DNA of 64,000 bases from Bradyrhizobium sp. Tv2a-2 (GCF_000472425.1 NZ_AXAI01000004.1:248001-312000), one strand, 5' to 3'. Numbered from the stretch's first letter, positions 1 to 8,787 are shown. Program-made: numbers and translations. The notes: generated by a model from the sequence alone, not told the origin.

Positions 1-98
1 CGACCCTGCTTGTCGACCTTCTTGATGTATTTCGGCGCGTCGGGTGCGGCCGGCTTCAACTGCGACAGTTGATCGAGCGACTGAATGCTTTCGGCCAT
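1..98 (-). CDS. rpsI: 30S ribosomal protein S9, 5' part only
   Basis: Reading leftwards from the ATG at 96-98, the first 32 residues begin [11 protein letters not shown] and contain [12 protein letters not shown]. This matches the variable N-terminal arm of alphaproteobacterial S9 just before the conserved core. The rest of the gene lies outside the window. S9 is a small-subunit protein whose C-terminal tail reaches the P site, but that part is not visible here. The gene starts one base after the stop codon of rplM on the same strand, the usual L13-S9 operon. The identity rests on the short N-terminus plus this context. Confidence 0.9.
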   Translation of the reverse strand, partial: MAESIQSLDQLSQLKPAAPDAPKYIKKVDKQG

Positions 99-99
99 C

Positions 100-564
100 T
101 TATGCGGCCCTCATGTTCTTGCGGTTCATCTTGGCGATATCAACCTTCTCAGGCTGCTGGGCCTCGTGCGGATGCTCGGCACCCGGATAGACCCGCAGAT
201 TGCCCATCTGCACGCGGCCGAGCGGCCCGCGCGGGATCATGCGCTCGATCGCTTTCTCCACCACGCGCTCGGGGAAACGTCCCTCGAGGATCTGGCGCGC
301 TGTCCGCTCCTTGACGTGGCCGACATAGCCGGTGTGCTTGTAATAGGTCTTCTGCTCGCGCTTGCGACCCGTCAGCACGGCATGCGCCGCGTTGATGATG
401 ATGACATTGTCACCGCAATCCACGTGAGGGGTGTAGATCGGGAGATGCTTGCCGCGCAGCCGCATGGCGACCAGCGAAGCGAGACGGCCGACCACGACGC
501 CCTTGGCGTCGATCAGCACCCACTTCTTCGTCACCTCGGCAGGCTTTGCCGAAAAGGTTTTCAT
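100..564 (-). CDS. rplM: 50S ribosomal protein L13
   Basis: 154 residues, the normal length for L13, an early-assembly protein that binds 23S rRNA. The protein shows the family signatures [17 protein letters not shown] near the N-terminus, GDNVIIINA near residue 50, and [10 protein letters not shown] followed by [16 protein letters not shown] near the C-terminus. The frame stays open about 29 codons upstream, but that extension is not L13-like, so the ATG at 562-564 ([11 protein letters not shown]) is chosen. It is co-transcribed with rpsI. The 160 bases upstream are AT-richer and probably hold the ribosomal promoter. Confidence 0.97.
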   Translation of the reverse strand: MKTFSAKPAEVTKKWVLIDAKGVVVGRLASLVAMRLRGKHLPIYTPHVDCGDNVIIINAAHAVLTGRKREQKTYYKHTGYVGHVKERTARQILEGRFPERVVEKAIERMIPRGPLGRVQMGNLRVYPGAEHPHEAQQPEKVDIAKMNRKNMRAA

Positions 565-723
565 CTGCTGTATCCTGGAAAGGGAAACCGGCGCGCCGAA
601 ATTGCACGGCCGAACTGGCGCTCTTCTAGAGATTGGCGCCTCGTCCGTCAACGCTAGAAGGCAAAATTTATACCTTACAAAACAATGACTTACAATTAAG
701 GTGTCATATTACCACGAGAATCC

Positions 724-1155
724 CTATTTATTTGGAATGGAATAGGTTGCCGTGACATGGGCGATCGGATCGGGTGAATCGGCGGAAAGCAGCGTCACCT
801 CGCCAACCGCCAGCCGCTTTCCGAGCTTCAACAGTCGTGCTTCGGCCACGACGTCCTGGCCGGCGACACCCTTGCGCAGGAAATTGATGTTGAGGTTGGT
901 GGTGACCGCAAGCCCGACCGGGCCGATCGCGGACAGCAGCACCACATACATCGCGCAATCCGCGAGCGCCATCAGCGTCGGCCCCGAGATCGTGCCGCCC
1001 GGGCGCAGCATCGTCTCGCTATAGCGCTGGCGCACGCGGCAGGCGTTGCCGTCAGCGTGCTCGATCCTGATGTCGCCCCCGGTGCGGAACACCTGCGGAA
1101 ATATCTCGTGGAGGAATTGCTCCAGTTCCGGCACGCTCATTTTCGTAACTGGCAT
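724..1155 (-). CDS. PaaI-family hotdog-fold thioesterase
   Basis: 143 residues, typical of single-domain hotdog thioesterases that hydrolyse acyl- or aryl-CoA. The core shows LRPGGTISGPTLMALADCAMYVVLLS, where the helix and its acidic residue carry the family's catalytic position. It is followed by the central strand TTNLNINFLRKG and by VGEVTLLS. The ATG at 1153-1155 has AGGGA four bases upstream; a second Met five codons in is possible. It is divergent from an enoyl-CoA hydratase gene across a 71-bp gap holding a perfect palindrome, suggesting shared control of acyl-CoA metabolism. The substrate cannot be told from sequence. Confidence 0.85.
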   Translation of the reverse strand: MPVTKMSVPELEQFLHEIFPQVFRTGGDIRIEHADGNACRVRQRYSETMLRPGGTISGPTLMALADCAMYVVLLSAIGPVGLAVTTNLNINFLRKGVAGQDVVAEARLLKLGKRLAVGEVTLLSADSPDPIAHVTATYSIPNK

Positions 1156-1193
1156 GTGTTCCCTGCCCTCGATTTGGGCTGTCAGTTACACTA

Positions 1194-1209
1194 GGTTACG
1201 ATTGTAACC
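1194..1209. promoter_or_regulatory. Palindrome between divergent thioesterase and hydratase genes
   Basis: GGTTAC-gatt-GTAACC is a perfect inverted repeat of 6-bp arms with a 4-bp spacer. An extra half-site GTTAC lies just to the left at 1185-1189. It sits 39 bp from the thioesterase start and 18 bp from the hydratase start, where a repressor could govern both genes. No adjacent regulator gene identifies the binding protein. Confidence 0.5.
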
Positions 1210-1226
1210 CAAATGGAATTTCGAAT

Positions 1227-2051
1227 ATGCCCGCCGAGCCGCTTCGCGCTTCCGTACCTGATGTTCCGATCCTGCTGCGCGAGATGGCGGGAGCAGTCGC
1301 TGTGCTCACCCTCAATCGCCCTGCCGCACGCAACAGCCTGTCGGACGCGTTGATTGCCGAGCTTCATGCGGCATTGGATGAGATCAGCACGGACAATAAC
1401 GCCCGAGCGGTCGTGATTGCTGCCAACGGCCCGGCTTTCTCGGCAGGCCACGATTTGAAAGAGCTCACCGCGCGCCGCAGCGATGCCGATGGCGGGCGCG
1501 CCTATTTCGCAGAGCTGATGAATGCCTGCAGCGCCATGATGCAGGCGATCGTCCATTTGCCGAAGCCCGTGGTTGCCGCGGTGCAGGGGATGGCCACCGC
1601 GGCCGGCTGCCAGCTCGTCGCGAGCTGCGACCTTGCGGTGGCTTCGGAGCTTGCAGGCTTCGCAACGCCCGGCGTCGATATTGGCCTGTTCTGCTCGACC
1701 CCGATGGTGGCGCTGTCGCGCAACGTACCGCGCAAGCAGGCGATGGAGATGTTGCTCACCGGCGAGCCTGTCTCGGCTGCAACGGCGCAAAGCATCGGCC
1801 TCGTCAATCGCGTCGTCCCGGCCGGCGCCGAGCGCAGCGCCGCGATCGAGCTCGCGCAAAAGGTCGCACTCAAGTCCGCCCACACCGTCAAGCTCGGCAA
1901 GTCCGCCTTCTATCGCCAGGCCGAGATGAGCCTCGCCGATGCCTATGCCTACGCAGCCGAGGTGATGACCGAAAACATGATGGCGCTTGACGCCGAGGAA
2001 GGCATCTGCGCTTTCATCGAAAAGCGCGCGCCGAAATGGCAGGACCGCTAA
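1227..2051 (+). CDS. Enoyl-CoA hydratase/isomerase family protein
   Basis: 274 residues with the crotonase fold. VAVLTLNRPAARNSLSDALI near residues 23-42 is the family N-terminus. AFSAGHDLKEL forms the first oxyanion-hole loop and AAVQGMATAAGCQLVASCDLAVAS the second. The C-terminus contains MALDAEEGICAFIEKRAPKW. A glutamate-like catalytic position follows in the DIGLFCSTP segment, where the usual Glu is not obvious, so the exact reaction (hydratase, isomerase or other crotonase chemistry) is uncertain. It is divergent from the thioesterase. Its likely role is in fatty-acid or branched acyl-CoA turnover. Confidence 0.9.
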   Translation: MPAEPLRASVPDVPILLREMAGAVAVLTLNRPAARNSLSDALIAELHAALDEISTDNNARAVVIAANGPAFSAGHDLKELTARRSDADGGRAYFAELMNACSAMMQAIVHLPKPVVAAVQGMATAAGCQLVASCDLAVASELAGFATPGVDIGLFCSTPMVALSRNVPRKQAMEMLLTGEPVSAATAQSIGLVNRVVPAGAERSAAIELAQKVALKSAHTVKLGKSAFYRQAEMSLADAYAYAAEVMTENMMALDAEEGICAFIEKRAPKWQDR

Positions 2052-2061
2052 ACGCTCGCGC

Positions 2062-2144
2062 CGTCATTTTCGGGATGGTGCGCAAGCACCAGACCCGGAC
2101 TCGAGATTCCGGGTTCGATGCTTTCGTATCGCCCCGGAATGACG
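2062..2144. repeat. Palindromic intergenic repeat
   Basis: The outer ends CGTCATTTTCGGG and CCCCGGAATGACG are inverted copies of each other. An inner pair ACCCGGA/TTCCGGGT surrounds a CTCGAGA centre, so the whole unit can fold into one long hairpin. It fills most of the gap between two co-directional genes. Similar CGTCATTCCGGGG-type palindromes are known as dispersed intergenic repeats in Bradyrhizobium. No other copy of this exact type is evident in the window. Confidence 0.65.
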
Positions 2145-2179
2145 GCGCAGGATTTTCATACTGAGCCGAACGTACAAAA

Positions 2180-2764
2180 ATGAATCACGATACCTACTCC
2201 GACGATTACATCCGCGGCATCCTCAACAGCGTGAAGACCATCGCGATGGTCGGCGCTTCGCCGGTCGAGGTACGGCCGAGCTATTTTGCGTTCAAATACC
2301 TGGTGCAGCGAGGCTACGACATGATTCCGGTCAATCCCGGTCATATCGGAAAGAGCCTCATGGGCCGGCCGTTCGTGGCGTCGCTCGCCGAGATCGGCAA
2401 GCCAATCGACATGGTGGAGATCTTCAGGAGTTCGAACCACATCATGCCAATCGTCGAAGAGGCCTTGAAGCTCGCGCCGCCGCCTAAGGTGATCTGGATG
2501 CAGCTCGGCGGACGCGATGACGAAGCGGCGGCGAAGGCTGAAGCCGCAGGCCTCAAGGTCGTGATGAACCGCTGTCCCAAGATCGAATACGGCCGCCTGT
2601 CCTCCGAGATCTCCTGGATGGGCGTCAATTCGCGCACCATCAGCGCCAAGCGTGCGCCGATACCGACACAGGGCATGCGCCTCTCGCTCAACCGAATGAG
2701 CGTCGGCGGCGGCACGACCGCTGCGTCCGATCGCGCGGCGAAGAACAAGACAGAGCAATCCTGA
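2180..2764 (+). CDS. CoA-binding (YccU-like) protein
   Basis: 194 residues. The Rossmann nucleotide-binding start IAMVGASPVEVRPSYFAFKYL lies at about 20-42. MIPVNPGHIGKSLMGRPFVASLAEIGKPIDMVEIFR is the standard CoA-binding-domain pattern of the succinyl-CoA synthetase alpha superfamily. KVIWMQLGGRDDEAAAKAEAAGLKVVMNRCPKIEYGRL completes the fold and carries the conserved NRCPKIE. The usual protein is about 140 residues; here a roughly 50-residue polar tail follows. The function of this family is not established. It precedes a MetY-like gene, an order often seen in alphaproteobacteria. Confidence 0.85.
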   Translation: MNHDTYSDDYIRGILNSVKTIAMVGASPVEVRPSYFAFKYLVQRGYDMIPVNPGHIGKSLMGRPFVASLAEIGKPIDMVEIFRSSNHIMPIVEEALKLAPPPKVIWMQLGGRDDEAAAKAEAAGLKVVMNRCPKIEYGRLSSEISWMGVNSRTISAKRAPIPTQGMRLSLNRMSVGGGTTAASDRAAKNKTEQS

Positions 2765-2915
2765 CGCAGTTGCGAGAAGATTGTGTCGGCGGCGGTTTCC
2801 CCCCAGGCATAATCCTTGCGAATTTGTCGCAGCCGCCCAGCGTGCCTTGACGAGGAAAGCGCGGGGCTTAAGCATGCGCCGCGCGATTTCACGCGCGAAC
2901 AGCAGGACCGTCAGG

Positions 2916-4196
2916 ATGAACGATCGTATTCCCGGATTTTCGACCCTCGCCGTGCATGCCGGCGCCCAGCCCGATCCGACCACGGGCGCGCGCGCAACGC
3001 CGATCTATCAAACCACGTCGTTCGTGTTCAATGATGCGGATCACGCTGCCTCGCTGTTCGGACTGCAGGCGTTCGGCAACATCTATACGCGCATCGGAAA
3101 TCCGACCAATGCGGTGCTCGAGGAGCGCGTTGCGGCGCTCGAGGGTGGTACGGCGGCGCTTGCGGTTGCATCCGGCCACGCCGCGCAAGTCATCGTGCTG
3201 CAGCAGCTGCTGAAGCCGGGCGATGAATTCGTCGCCGCGCGAAAGCTGTATGGCGGCTCGATCAACCAGTTCACGCATGCCTTCAAGAGCTTTGGCTGGA
3301 ACGTGGTGTGGGCCGACACCGACGAGCCCTCGAGTTTTGAGCGTGCGGTGAGCCCGCGCACCAAGGCGGTCTTCATCGAATCCGTCGCCAATCCCGGCGG
3401 CACCATCACCGACATCGAGGCGATCGCTTCGGTGGCGCGCAACGCCGGTGTGCCCTTGATCGTCGACAACACGCTCGCGACGCCCTATCTGATCCGCCCG
3501 ATCGACCATGGCGCCGACATCGTCGTGCATTCGCTGACCAAGTTTCTCGGCGGCCATGGCAATTCGCTCGGCGGCATCATCGTCGATGCTGGCACCTTCG
3601 ACTGGTCGAAGGGCGACAAATATCCCATGCTGAGCGAGCCCCGGCCCGAATATCACGGCATCAGAATCCAGGAGACATTCGGCAATTTCGCCTTTGCGAT
3701 CGCCTGCCGCGTGCTGGGGCTGCGCGACCTCGGGCCTGCGCTGTCGCCGTTCAACGCCTTCCTCATTCTCACCGGCATCGAGACGCTGCCGCTGCGCATG
3801 CAAAAGCACTGCGACAATGCCAAGGCGGTGGCGGAGTTCCTGGCGGGACATCCGGCGGTCGCCGCGGTCAGCTATGCGGGCCTGCCCGGCGACAAATACA
3901 ACAACCTCGCCCGCAAATATGCGCCCAAGGGCGCCGGCGCGGTGTTCACCTTCAACCTCAAGGGCGGGTACCAGGCCGGCGTGAACCTGGTGTCGAACCT
4001 GAAACTGTTCTCGCACCTCGCCAATGTCGGCGACACCCGCTCACTGGTCATCCATCCGGCCTCGACCACCCACAGTCAGCTGGACGATGCCGCCAAGGTC
4101 AAGGCCGGCGCCGGCCCCGACGTGGTGCGGCTCTCGATCGGCATCGAGGACAAGGAGGACCTGATTGCGGACCTCGAGCAGGCGCTGACCGCGTAG
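2916..4196 (+). CDS. O-acetylhomoserine sulfhydrylase-type PLP enzyme
   Basis: 426 residues of the Cys/Met-metabolism PLP family, which makes homocysteine from an O-activated homoserine and a sulfide. The start [20 protein letters not shown] is followed by [35 protein letters not shown] and the internal aldimine lysine in [36 protein letters not shown] near the C-terminus is also typical. The frame is open 45 codons upstream, but the ATG at 2916 begins the conserved homology. It follows the CoA-binding gene by 151 bp on the same strand. A SAM-II riboswitch in the leader was looked for and could not be supported. Confidence 0.93.
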   Translation: MNDRIPGFSTLAVHAGAQPDPTTGARATPIYQTTSFVFNDADHAASLFGLQAFGNIYTRIGNPTNAVLEERVAALEGGTAALAVASGHAAQVIVLQQLLKPGDEFVAARKLYGGSINQFTHAFKSFGWNVVWADTDEPSSFERAVSPRTKAVFIESVANPGGTITDIEAIASVARNAGVPLIVDNTLATPYLIRPIDHGADIVVHSLTKFLGGHGNSLGGIIVDAGTFDWSKGDKYPMLSEPRPEYHGIRIQETFGNFAFAIACRVLGLRDLGPALSPFNAFLILTGIETLPLRMQKHCDNAKAVAEFLAGHPAVAAVSYAGLPGDKYNNLARKYAPKGAGAVFTFNLKGGYQAGVNLVSNLKLFSHLANVGDTRSLVIHPASTTHSQLDDAAKVKAGAGPDVVRLSIGIEDKEDLIADLEQALTA

Positions 4197-4289
4197 GTCG
4201 TTAACCTCGTTTGCGCTGGTGGTCTCCCGTTAACGGATATTCAGGCATAAATTCGCCTGGAACCATTCGGCATGATTCGGGAGCGAGCG

Positions 4290-4670
4290 ATGCTGCGGGC
4301 TGCGATATTGACGTCTCTCCTGGTTGCGGCGACCACCCCATCCTTCGCTGCCGACCAGATCGCAACATCTCATGTCAGGCGCGAGGCGCGCGGGGCGCTG
4401 CCACCAGGGCTTCCCCGCGTGCACTACAAGGCCCGGACGACGGTCGTCTATCAGCCGGCGCCGCCGCCGATCGTGGTGGTCGAGAACAATCCCGACGTGC
4501 TGATTTCATCGTGGCCGTCGACGCCGCTGCTGCCGGGATCGACCACGCTGCCAGGCTATTACGGCCGCGCCTTCGACTATGACTACCAGGGCCCGTATTA
4601 CGGGGGCGGCCCCTATCCGAGCTATTTTTGGCGCCTGCCCTACGCTTGCGGCGTCTACGGCTATTGCTAG
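4290..4670 (+). CDS. Small secreted protein, Tyr/Pro-rich C-terminus
   Basis: 126 residues. A clear signal peptide, MLRAAILTSLLVAATTPSFA, is cut after Ala20. The mature part has a basic stretch, a PPPIVVVENNPDVLISSWPS segment, and a Tyr/Gly/Pro-rich tail (YYGRAFDYDY, YYGGGPYPSY) ending with two cysteines. The ATG at 4290 has GGGAG six bases upstream and is preferred over the in-frame ATG at 4272. This looks like a conserved periplasmic or surface protein of unknown function. Its TAG stop is the first three bases of a 106-bp dispersed repeat, so its present C-terminus may reflect that insertion. Confidence 0.75.
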   Translation: MLRAAILTSLLVAATTPSFAADQIATSHVRREARGALPPGLPRVHYKARTTVVYQPAPPPIVVVENNPDVLISSWPSTPLLPGSTTLPGYYGRAFDYDYQGPYYGGGPYPSYFWRLPYACGVYGYC

Positions 4671-4773
4671 AGTGTTTTCGAGCGAAGTGGGGACCGGTTC
4701 GCGTGAAGAAAACGCGTCAAAACAAGAATCTAGAGTTGCGGTTCTGATTCAATCAGAACCGGAAATGCTCTAG
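4668..4773. repeat. 106-bp dispersed repeat, copy 1
   Basis: The element begins TAGAGTGTTTTC and ends GGAAATGCTCTA(G); the ends are imperfect inverted repeats (9 of 12). Inside are CGCGT-gaagaaa-ACGCG and a perfect 10-bp-arm hairpin GGTTCTGATT-c-AATCAGAACC. A second copy at 24454-24559 differs at one base. Both copies carry TA at each end, as after insertion into a TA target. This copy supplies the TAG stop of the upstream secreted-protein gene and the TAG stop of the convergent ctaA gene. Each copy holds two GANTC sites. The strong hairpin may also act as a two-way terminator. Confidence 0.85.
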
Positions 4774-5849
4774 CCGGCCTGAGCGGCCAGCCTATGTGAG
4801 GCGGCTTCCGTGCGCCGCGCCGCCAGCCGCTCGGCCTGCATCACCGCAAGCGTCAGCACCGCGATGGCAACCGCCTGGTGCGACAGTGCGAGCCCCAGTG
4901 GAACCTGGTTGAGCAAAGTGAGAATGCCGAGCGTCGCCTGCAATGTGATCGCCGCAACCAGCCAGAGCGCCCCCTGAACCGCGGCGCGCGGCGCGTGCGC
5001 GCGTAGCGCGTCGAAAGCATGCAGGACCGCGAGTACGAATAGCGCATAGGCGGTCATGCGATGCTCGAACTGAACGGTGAGCGTATTGTCGAACAGATTG
5101 CGCCACCAGGGCACATCGAACCATAGCCGCGCGCTTGCCGGAATGAACTCGCCGTCGATCAAGGGCCAGGTGTTGTAGACAAGGCCCGCGCGCAAGCCTG
5201 CAACCAGCGCCCCGAGATAGAGCTGCACGAAAGTGACGGCGACCAGCACGAAGCTCGCGATCCTCATGCGCGCGGGAACCACAAGTGGCTCGCGCTCGCC
5301 AAGCCGCCGCAAGGTCCAGACAATCGCCGCATAGATCAAAAGTGCAAGCACGAGATGGGTGGCGAGCCGATAATGCGAGACCTCGATGCGCTCCGAGAGT
5401 CCCGAGGCCACCATCCACCAGCCGACCGCGCCCTGGAGCGCGCCGAGCCCGAAGATCGCCCACAGCCGTCGCTTCAATTCCGCGCCGAAAGCACCGCGCC
5501 ATAGGAAAAACAGGAACGGCAGCAGATAGACCATGCCGATCACGCGGCCGATTAGCCGGTGGCTCCATTCCCACCAGAAGATGGTCTTGAACTGCGCAAG
5601 ATTCATCCCCGCATTGAGCGCGTCATATTGCGGGATCTTCTTGTAGGCCTCGAACGCCGCGGTCCATTGCGCTTCGCTAAGCGGCGGCAGAGCGCCGGTG
5701 ACTGGTTTCCACTCGACGATCGAAAGTCCTGATTCAGTCAGCCGCGTGGCACCACCGACCACCACCATGAGTGCGATCATGGCGGCGACCGTGAGCAGCC
5801 AAATACGGACGGCGCGGTTGGCCGAGGCTGATTTTACCGCAATTGTCAT
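4770..5849 (-). CDS. ctaA: Heme A synthase
   Basis: 359 residues, a polytopic inner-membrane protein that oxidises a methyl of heme O to give heme A for cytochrome aa3 oxidase. The N-terminal helix [41 protein letters not shown] is diagnostic of CtaA/Cox15. [21 protein letters not shown] and [21 protein letters not shown] carry heme-ligand histidines, and the C-terminal [15 protein letters not shown] carries another. The ATG at 5847-5849 matches the family N-terminus; an open 29-codon extension upstream is not conserved-looking. It is divergent from a DUF2842 gene. Its stop codon lies inside the 106-bp repeat. Confidence 0.95.
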   Translation of the reverse strand: MTIAVKSASANRAVRIWLLTVAAMIALMVVVGGATRLTESGLSIVEWKPVTGALPPLSEAQWTAAFEAYKKIPQYDALNAGMNLAQFKTIFWWEWSHRLIGRVIGMVYLLPFLFFLWRGAFGAELKRRLWAIFGLGALQGAVGWWMVASGLSERIEVSHYRLATHLVLALLIYAAIVWTLRRLGEREPLVVPARMRIASFVLVAVTFVQLYLGALVAGLRAGLVYNTWPLIDGEFIPASARLWFDVPWWRNLFDNTLTVQFEHRMTAYALFVLAVLHAFDALRAHAPRAAVQGALWLVAAITLQATLGILTLLNQVPLGLALSHQAVAIAVLTLAVMQAERLAARRTEAASHRLAAQAG

Positions 5850-5953
5850 CAGAAAGGCGGACGGCTCGCTTGAATGAACTGGCGCGCCCCTTATAGTCCC
5901 GCACGGCTCGCGCGCAAGCCGCTCCACCAGGCCCAAAACCCTGCAATTCCGTC

Positions 5954-6163
5954 ATGACCATTCGCACCCGCAAATTCCTCGGAACCATCGCGCTGCTCCT
6001 GCTGGCGCTGGTCTGGGCGTTGACTGGCATGGTGGTGGCGCAACTGCCGGTGCTCGCCAATTCCGGCTGGCTTCAGGCGATCTTCTATGTGGTGGCCGGC
6101 ATGGGTTGGGTGCTGCCGGCGATGCCGATCGTGAGCTGGATGTCGCGGCCACGGGTGAGCTAA
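5954..6163 (+). CDS. DUF2842 small membrane protein
   Basis: 69 residues, essentially two transmembrane helices: FLGTIALLLLALVWALTGMVVAQLP and GWLQAIFYVVAGMGWVLPAMPIVSWM. The second contains the DUF2842 signature (FYVVAG.GWVLPAMP). Members are small alphaproteobacterial inner-membrane proteins of unknown role, often next to ctaA as here. The divergent position 104 bp from ctaA hints at a link with respiratory-chain assembly, but that is inference. Confidence 0.85.
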   Translation: MTIRTRKFLGTIALLLLALVWALTGMVVAQLPVLANSGWLQAIFYVVAGMGWVLPAMPIVSWMSRPRVS

Positions 6164-6266
6164 ACGCCACGCTTACAAATTGGTCTTTGCGGCTACAGTC
6201 TTATGTCGTGTGCGCTTGATCCTCGCAAGCGGACAGCTCAAATCGATTGGCCGTAGCCCAGTCGGA

Positions 6267-7322
6267 TTATCCCGCCGACTTCGCCCGCGTCGGCTGCACC
6301 GGCGGAAACGTGACACCCGACAGAAGCGCGCGCATGGCCCGCAGCGAGCGCCGCCGCCCATCCCAGCTGATACGCGGCAGCGCGTGCAGATTGGTGCGCC
6401 CTTCCGTCTCTATGATGCCGGATATCGTGGAGACGGCGCTGGTGAAGCCGGCCGCCTCCGTCATCACGACATGCGCACGCCGCCAGGAATTGCGGTCACC
6501 GAACGGATAGGCAAAATGCCTGACCTCGCGGTGCAACGCCGCTTCCGCCACCACCTTTCCCATGCTCATCTCGCGCCGCGCAACCGCATCCTTCAGGTTC
6601 GACAGCACAGGATAGTTCACCGTCGCGCTGCCCAAGGTCACATTCGGGTCGGATGCAAGCGTTGCGAGATCGGCCCAATCGATCGAGGCCTCGCGCGACA
6701 ATTGCCTGATATCGACGCCGTAGCGCGAGCAGAGATCATTGATGGCAGCGGAAAGCTCGGATGGCGACAGAAGGCGCAGCCATCCCGACAGAAACGCAAA
6801 GACGTCGTATTTCTCCCCGTTCGTCCGGGTCGAAAAATGCCGCTCGTTCCGCTCGATCACCAGGCTCAGCCGGCTTTCCTTGGCGATGATCGCCTCAAGC
6901 GCAAGCCACCAGGCTTCCCCCACGCCATCCGGAAACGCCGTCGGCACATAGACGGTGAAGGGAACGCGGTGACGCGCGAGCACCGGATAGGCATTGCTGA
7001 CAAGATCCTTTGCCGCGCCGTCAAAACTCAGGCAAACGAAGCGTTTTCGCTCTGGCATGATCACCGCGCGCCGGCACGCCTCATCAATGCTGACGATGTC
7101 GTAGCGCCAGCGCTTCAACGCGCGGATGGTGCGGTCGAGAAAGCGCGGCGTGATTTCGTCGGCTTTGAGCGGCTGGAACGCGGCGCGGCGCGACGGCCGC
7201 ACCCGCTGGAAGCGCAGGATGGCGCCAGCCCCGCGGTTCTCGATCTCGCCCCACCAGGCACGGCCTGAGAAATAGGCGAGCTCAAGCTTGAGGCTCGTCA
7301 GCCATCTGATGTCGGATTCCAA
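6267..7322 (-). CDS. Polysaccharide deacetylase-fold protein, catalytic residues degenerate
   Basis: 351 residues with the NodB-type fold: FVCLSFDGAAKD at 96-106, FTVYVPTAFPDGVGEAWWLAL at 122-142, LGSATVNYPVLSNL at 230-243, HFAYPFGDRNSWR, and GRTNLHALPRISWDG near the end. The family uses TFDDG and HxxxH for the catalytic base and metal site. Here the second Asp is Gly102 and the two His positions are Ala233 and Tyr237, so the metal triad is absent while Asp101 remains. It may bind or guide polymer rather than deacetylate it. No Met precedes the conserved part; the start is a TTG after GGGGGCGGGACA. It is the first gene of the exopolysaccharide locus, divergent from the acetyltransferase. Confidence 0.85.
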   Translation of the reverse strand: MESDIRWLTSLKLELAYFSGRAWWGEIENRGAGAILRFQRVRPSRRAAFQPLKADEITPRFLDRTIRALKRWRYDIVSIDEACRRAVIMPERKRFVCLSFDGAAKDLVSNAYPVLARHRVPFTVYVPTAFPDGVGEAWWLALEAIIAKESRLSLVIERNERHFSTRTNGEKYDVFAFLSGWLRLLSPSELSAAINDLCSRYGVDIRQLSREASIDWADLATLASDPNVTLGSATVNYPVLSNLKDAVARREMSMGKVVAEAALHREVRHFAYPFGDRNSWRRAHVVMTEAAGFTSAVSTISGIIETEGRTNLHALPRISWDGRRRSLRAMRALLSGVTFPPVQPTRAKSAG

Positions 7323-7451
7323 TGTCCCGCCCCCGGCAAACCGATATGCCTGCCCCTCGCCACCCCCTCCTTACCCTTTGTTGACACTTCTTTGCAAAGG
7401 TCGGCCGAAGGTGAAAAGCGTAAATATTTCCCGGTCGAATCGGATTTGGCG

Positions 7452-8669
7452 ATGAGCATGGCTGCCGCGATCGATAGCCGGACGGCCGAAGCGGCGCCGC
7501 GGGCGAAGCCGGGCCACATCGCGCAGGTCGACATCGTCACCGACTTCAGTTCCGCGGAACGCGCTTGGCGGAAGCTGGAAAAGTCGGGGCAGCTTCTCAC
7601 CGCCTACCAGCGCTTCGATTTCCTGCAATGCTGGCAGAATGACGTCGGCGCGCGCGATGATGCAACGCCGCTGATCGTGATCGCCTACGATGTCGAGCGC
7701 CGCCCGCTGCTGCTGCTGCCGCTGACATTGAAAAACATCTATGGCTTTGGCGTGGCGTCCTTCATGGGCGGCAAGCATACCACCTTCAACATGGCGCTGT
7801 GGGACCGCGATTTTGCCGCGATGGCGCAGCGCGCCGATATCGAAACCGTGCTCGGCGAGCTGCGGCAGCATCGTGCGGTCGACGTGGTCGGGCTCAGCCA
7901 GCAGCCGCTGCGCTGGAACGATGTGGTAAATCCACTCGCTCTATTGTCACATCAGCCTTCGGCGAATGATTGCCCGGTTTTGAGCATGGAGGTCGGCGCC
8001 ACGCCACAGGCGCTGATCTCCAACTCGCTGCGCCGCCGTCTCAAGGCCAAGGAGCGCAAGCTCAAGGAGCTCCCCGGCTATCGCCATTATGTCGCGACCG
8101 ACGATGCTGATATCATGCGCTTGCTCAGCTGGTTCCTTCGTGTCAAGCCCATGCGCATGGCGCAGCAGCGGCTGCCGAATGTGTTCGCTGAAGCCGGCGT
8201 GGCCGACTTCATCCACAGGGCCTGCCTGGCACGACGGCCGGGCGGCGGCCGCCTGATCGATATTCACGCGCTGGAGTGCGACGAAGAAATCATCGCGCTC
8301 TATGCCGGCGTCGCCGACGGCCAACGCTTCTCGATGATGTTCAACAGCTACACGCTGTCGGATCATTCGCGCTTCAGCCCCGGGCTGCTGCTGATCCGCA
8401 ACATTATCGACCACTGCGCCGCGCGGGGCTATCGCGCGCTCGACCTCGGCGTCGGCTCGGACAGTTACAAGCAGATGTTCTGCAAGCGCGAGGAGCCGAT
8501 CTTCGACAGTTTTATCGCACTCAGTGCGCGCGGCCGAGTTGCTGCGCTGGCGATGTCTTTGTCTGCCCGCGCCAAGTATCTGGTGAAGCACAACCGCGCG
8601 CTGCTTTGGGTCGCGGACGGCCTGCGAAAGGCGTTCCGCCAGCACTCAGCAGCTCGTAGGATGGCTTGA
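7452..8669 (+). CDS. CelD/BcsL-like GNAT acetyltransferase
   Basis: 405 residues with two GNAT-like halves, as in the cellulose-biosynthesis CelD family. The N-terminal half has YQRFDFLQCWQNDVG near 57-71, then PLLLLPLTLK and FMGGKHTTFNMALWDRDF. The C-terminal half has SLRRRLKAKERKLKELPG, IIALYAGVADGQRFSMMFNSY and ALDLGVGSDSYKQMFCKREEPIFD, typical of this family. It probably acylates exopolysaccharide or its precursors; the acyl group is unknown. The frame is open back to a TTG at 7392, but the first ATG at 7452 is used. The 3' end runs into a degraded intergenic repeat-like sequence (CGTAGGATGGCT). Confidence 0.8.
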   Translation: MSMAAAIDSRTAEAAPRAKPGHIAQVDIVTDFSSAERAWRKLEKSGQLLTAYQRFDFLQCWQNDVGARDDATPLIVIAYDVERRPLLLLPLTLKNIYGFGVASFMGGKHTTFNMALWDRDFAAMAQRADIETVLGELRQHRAVDVVGLSQQPLRWNDVVNPLALLSHQPSANDCPVLSMEVGATPQALISNSLRRRLKAKERKLKELPGYRHYVATDDADIMRLLSWFLRVKPMRMAQQRLPNVFAEAGVADFIHRACLARRPGGGRLIDIHALECDEEIIALYAGVADGQRFSMMFNSYTLSDHSRFSPGLLLIRNIIDHCAARGYRALDLGVGSDSYKQMFCKREEPIFDSFIALSARGRVAALAMSLSARAKYLVKHNRALLWVADGLRKAFRQHSAARRMA

Positions 8670-8787
8670 GCCGACGGGTCGCGCGAATGCGCGCCCCGTG
8701 ACGGGCTTCGCCAAACCCGTCATTCCGCCGTCCGAAAGATGGCGGGTTTCGCGGCGCTCTACCCACCGTACATGTTTTCGCTACCTC

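Noticed and set aside
2765..2915. SAM-II riboswitch before the MetY-like gene
   Set aside because: Expected in some alphaproteobacteria, but the conserved pairing blocks could not be matched in this leader. A covariance-model search would settle it.
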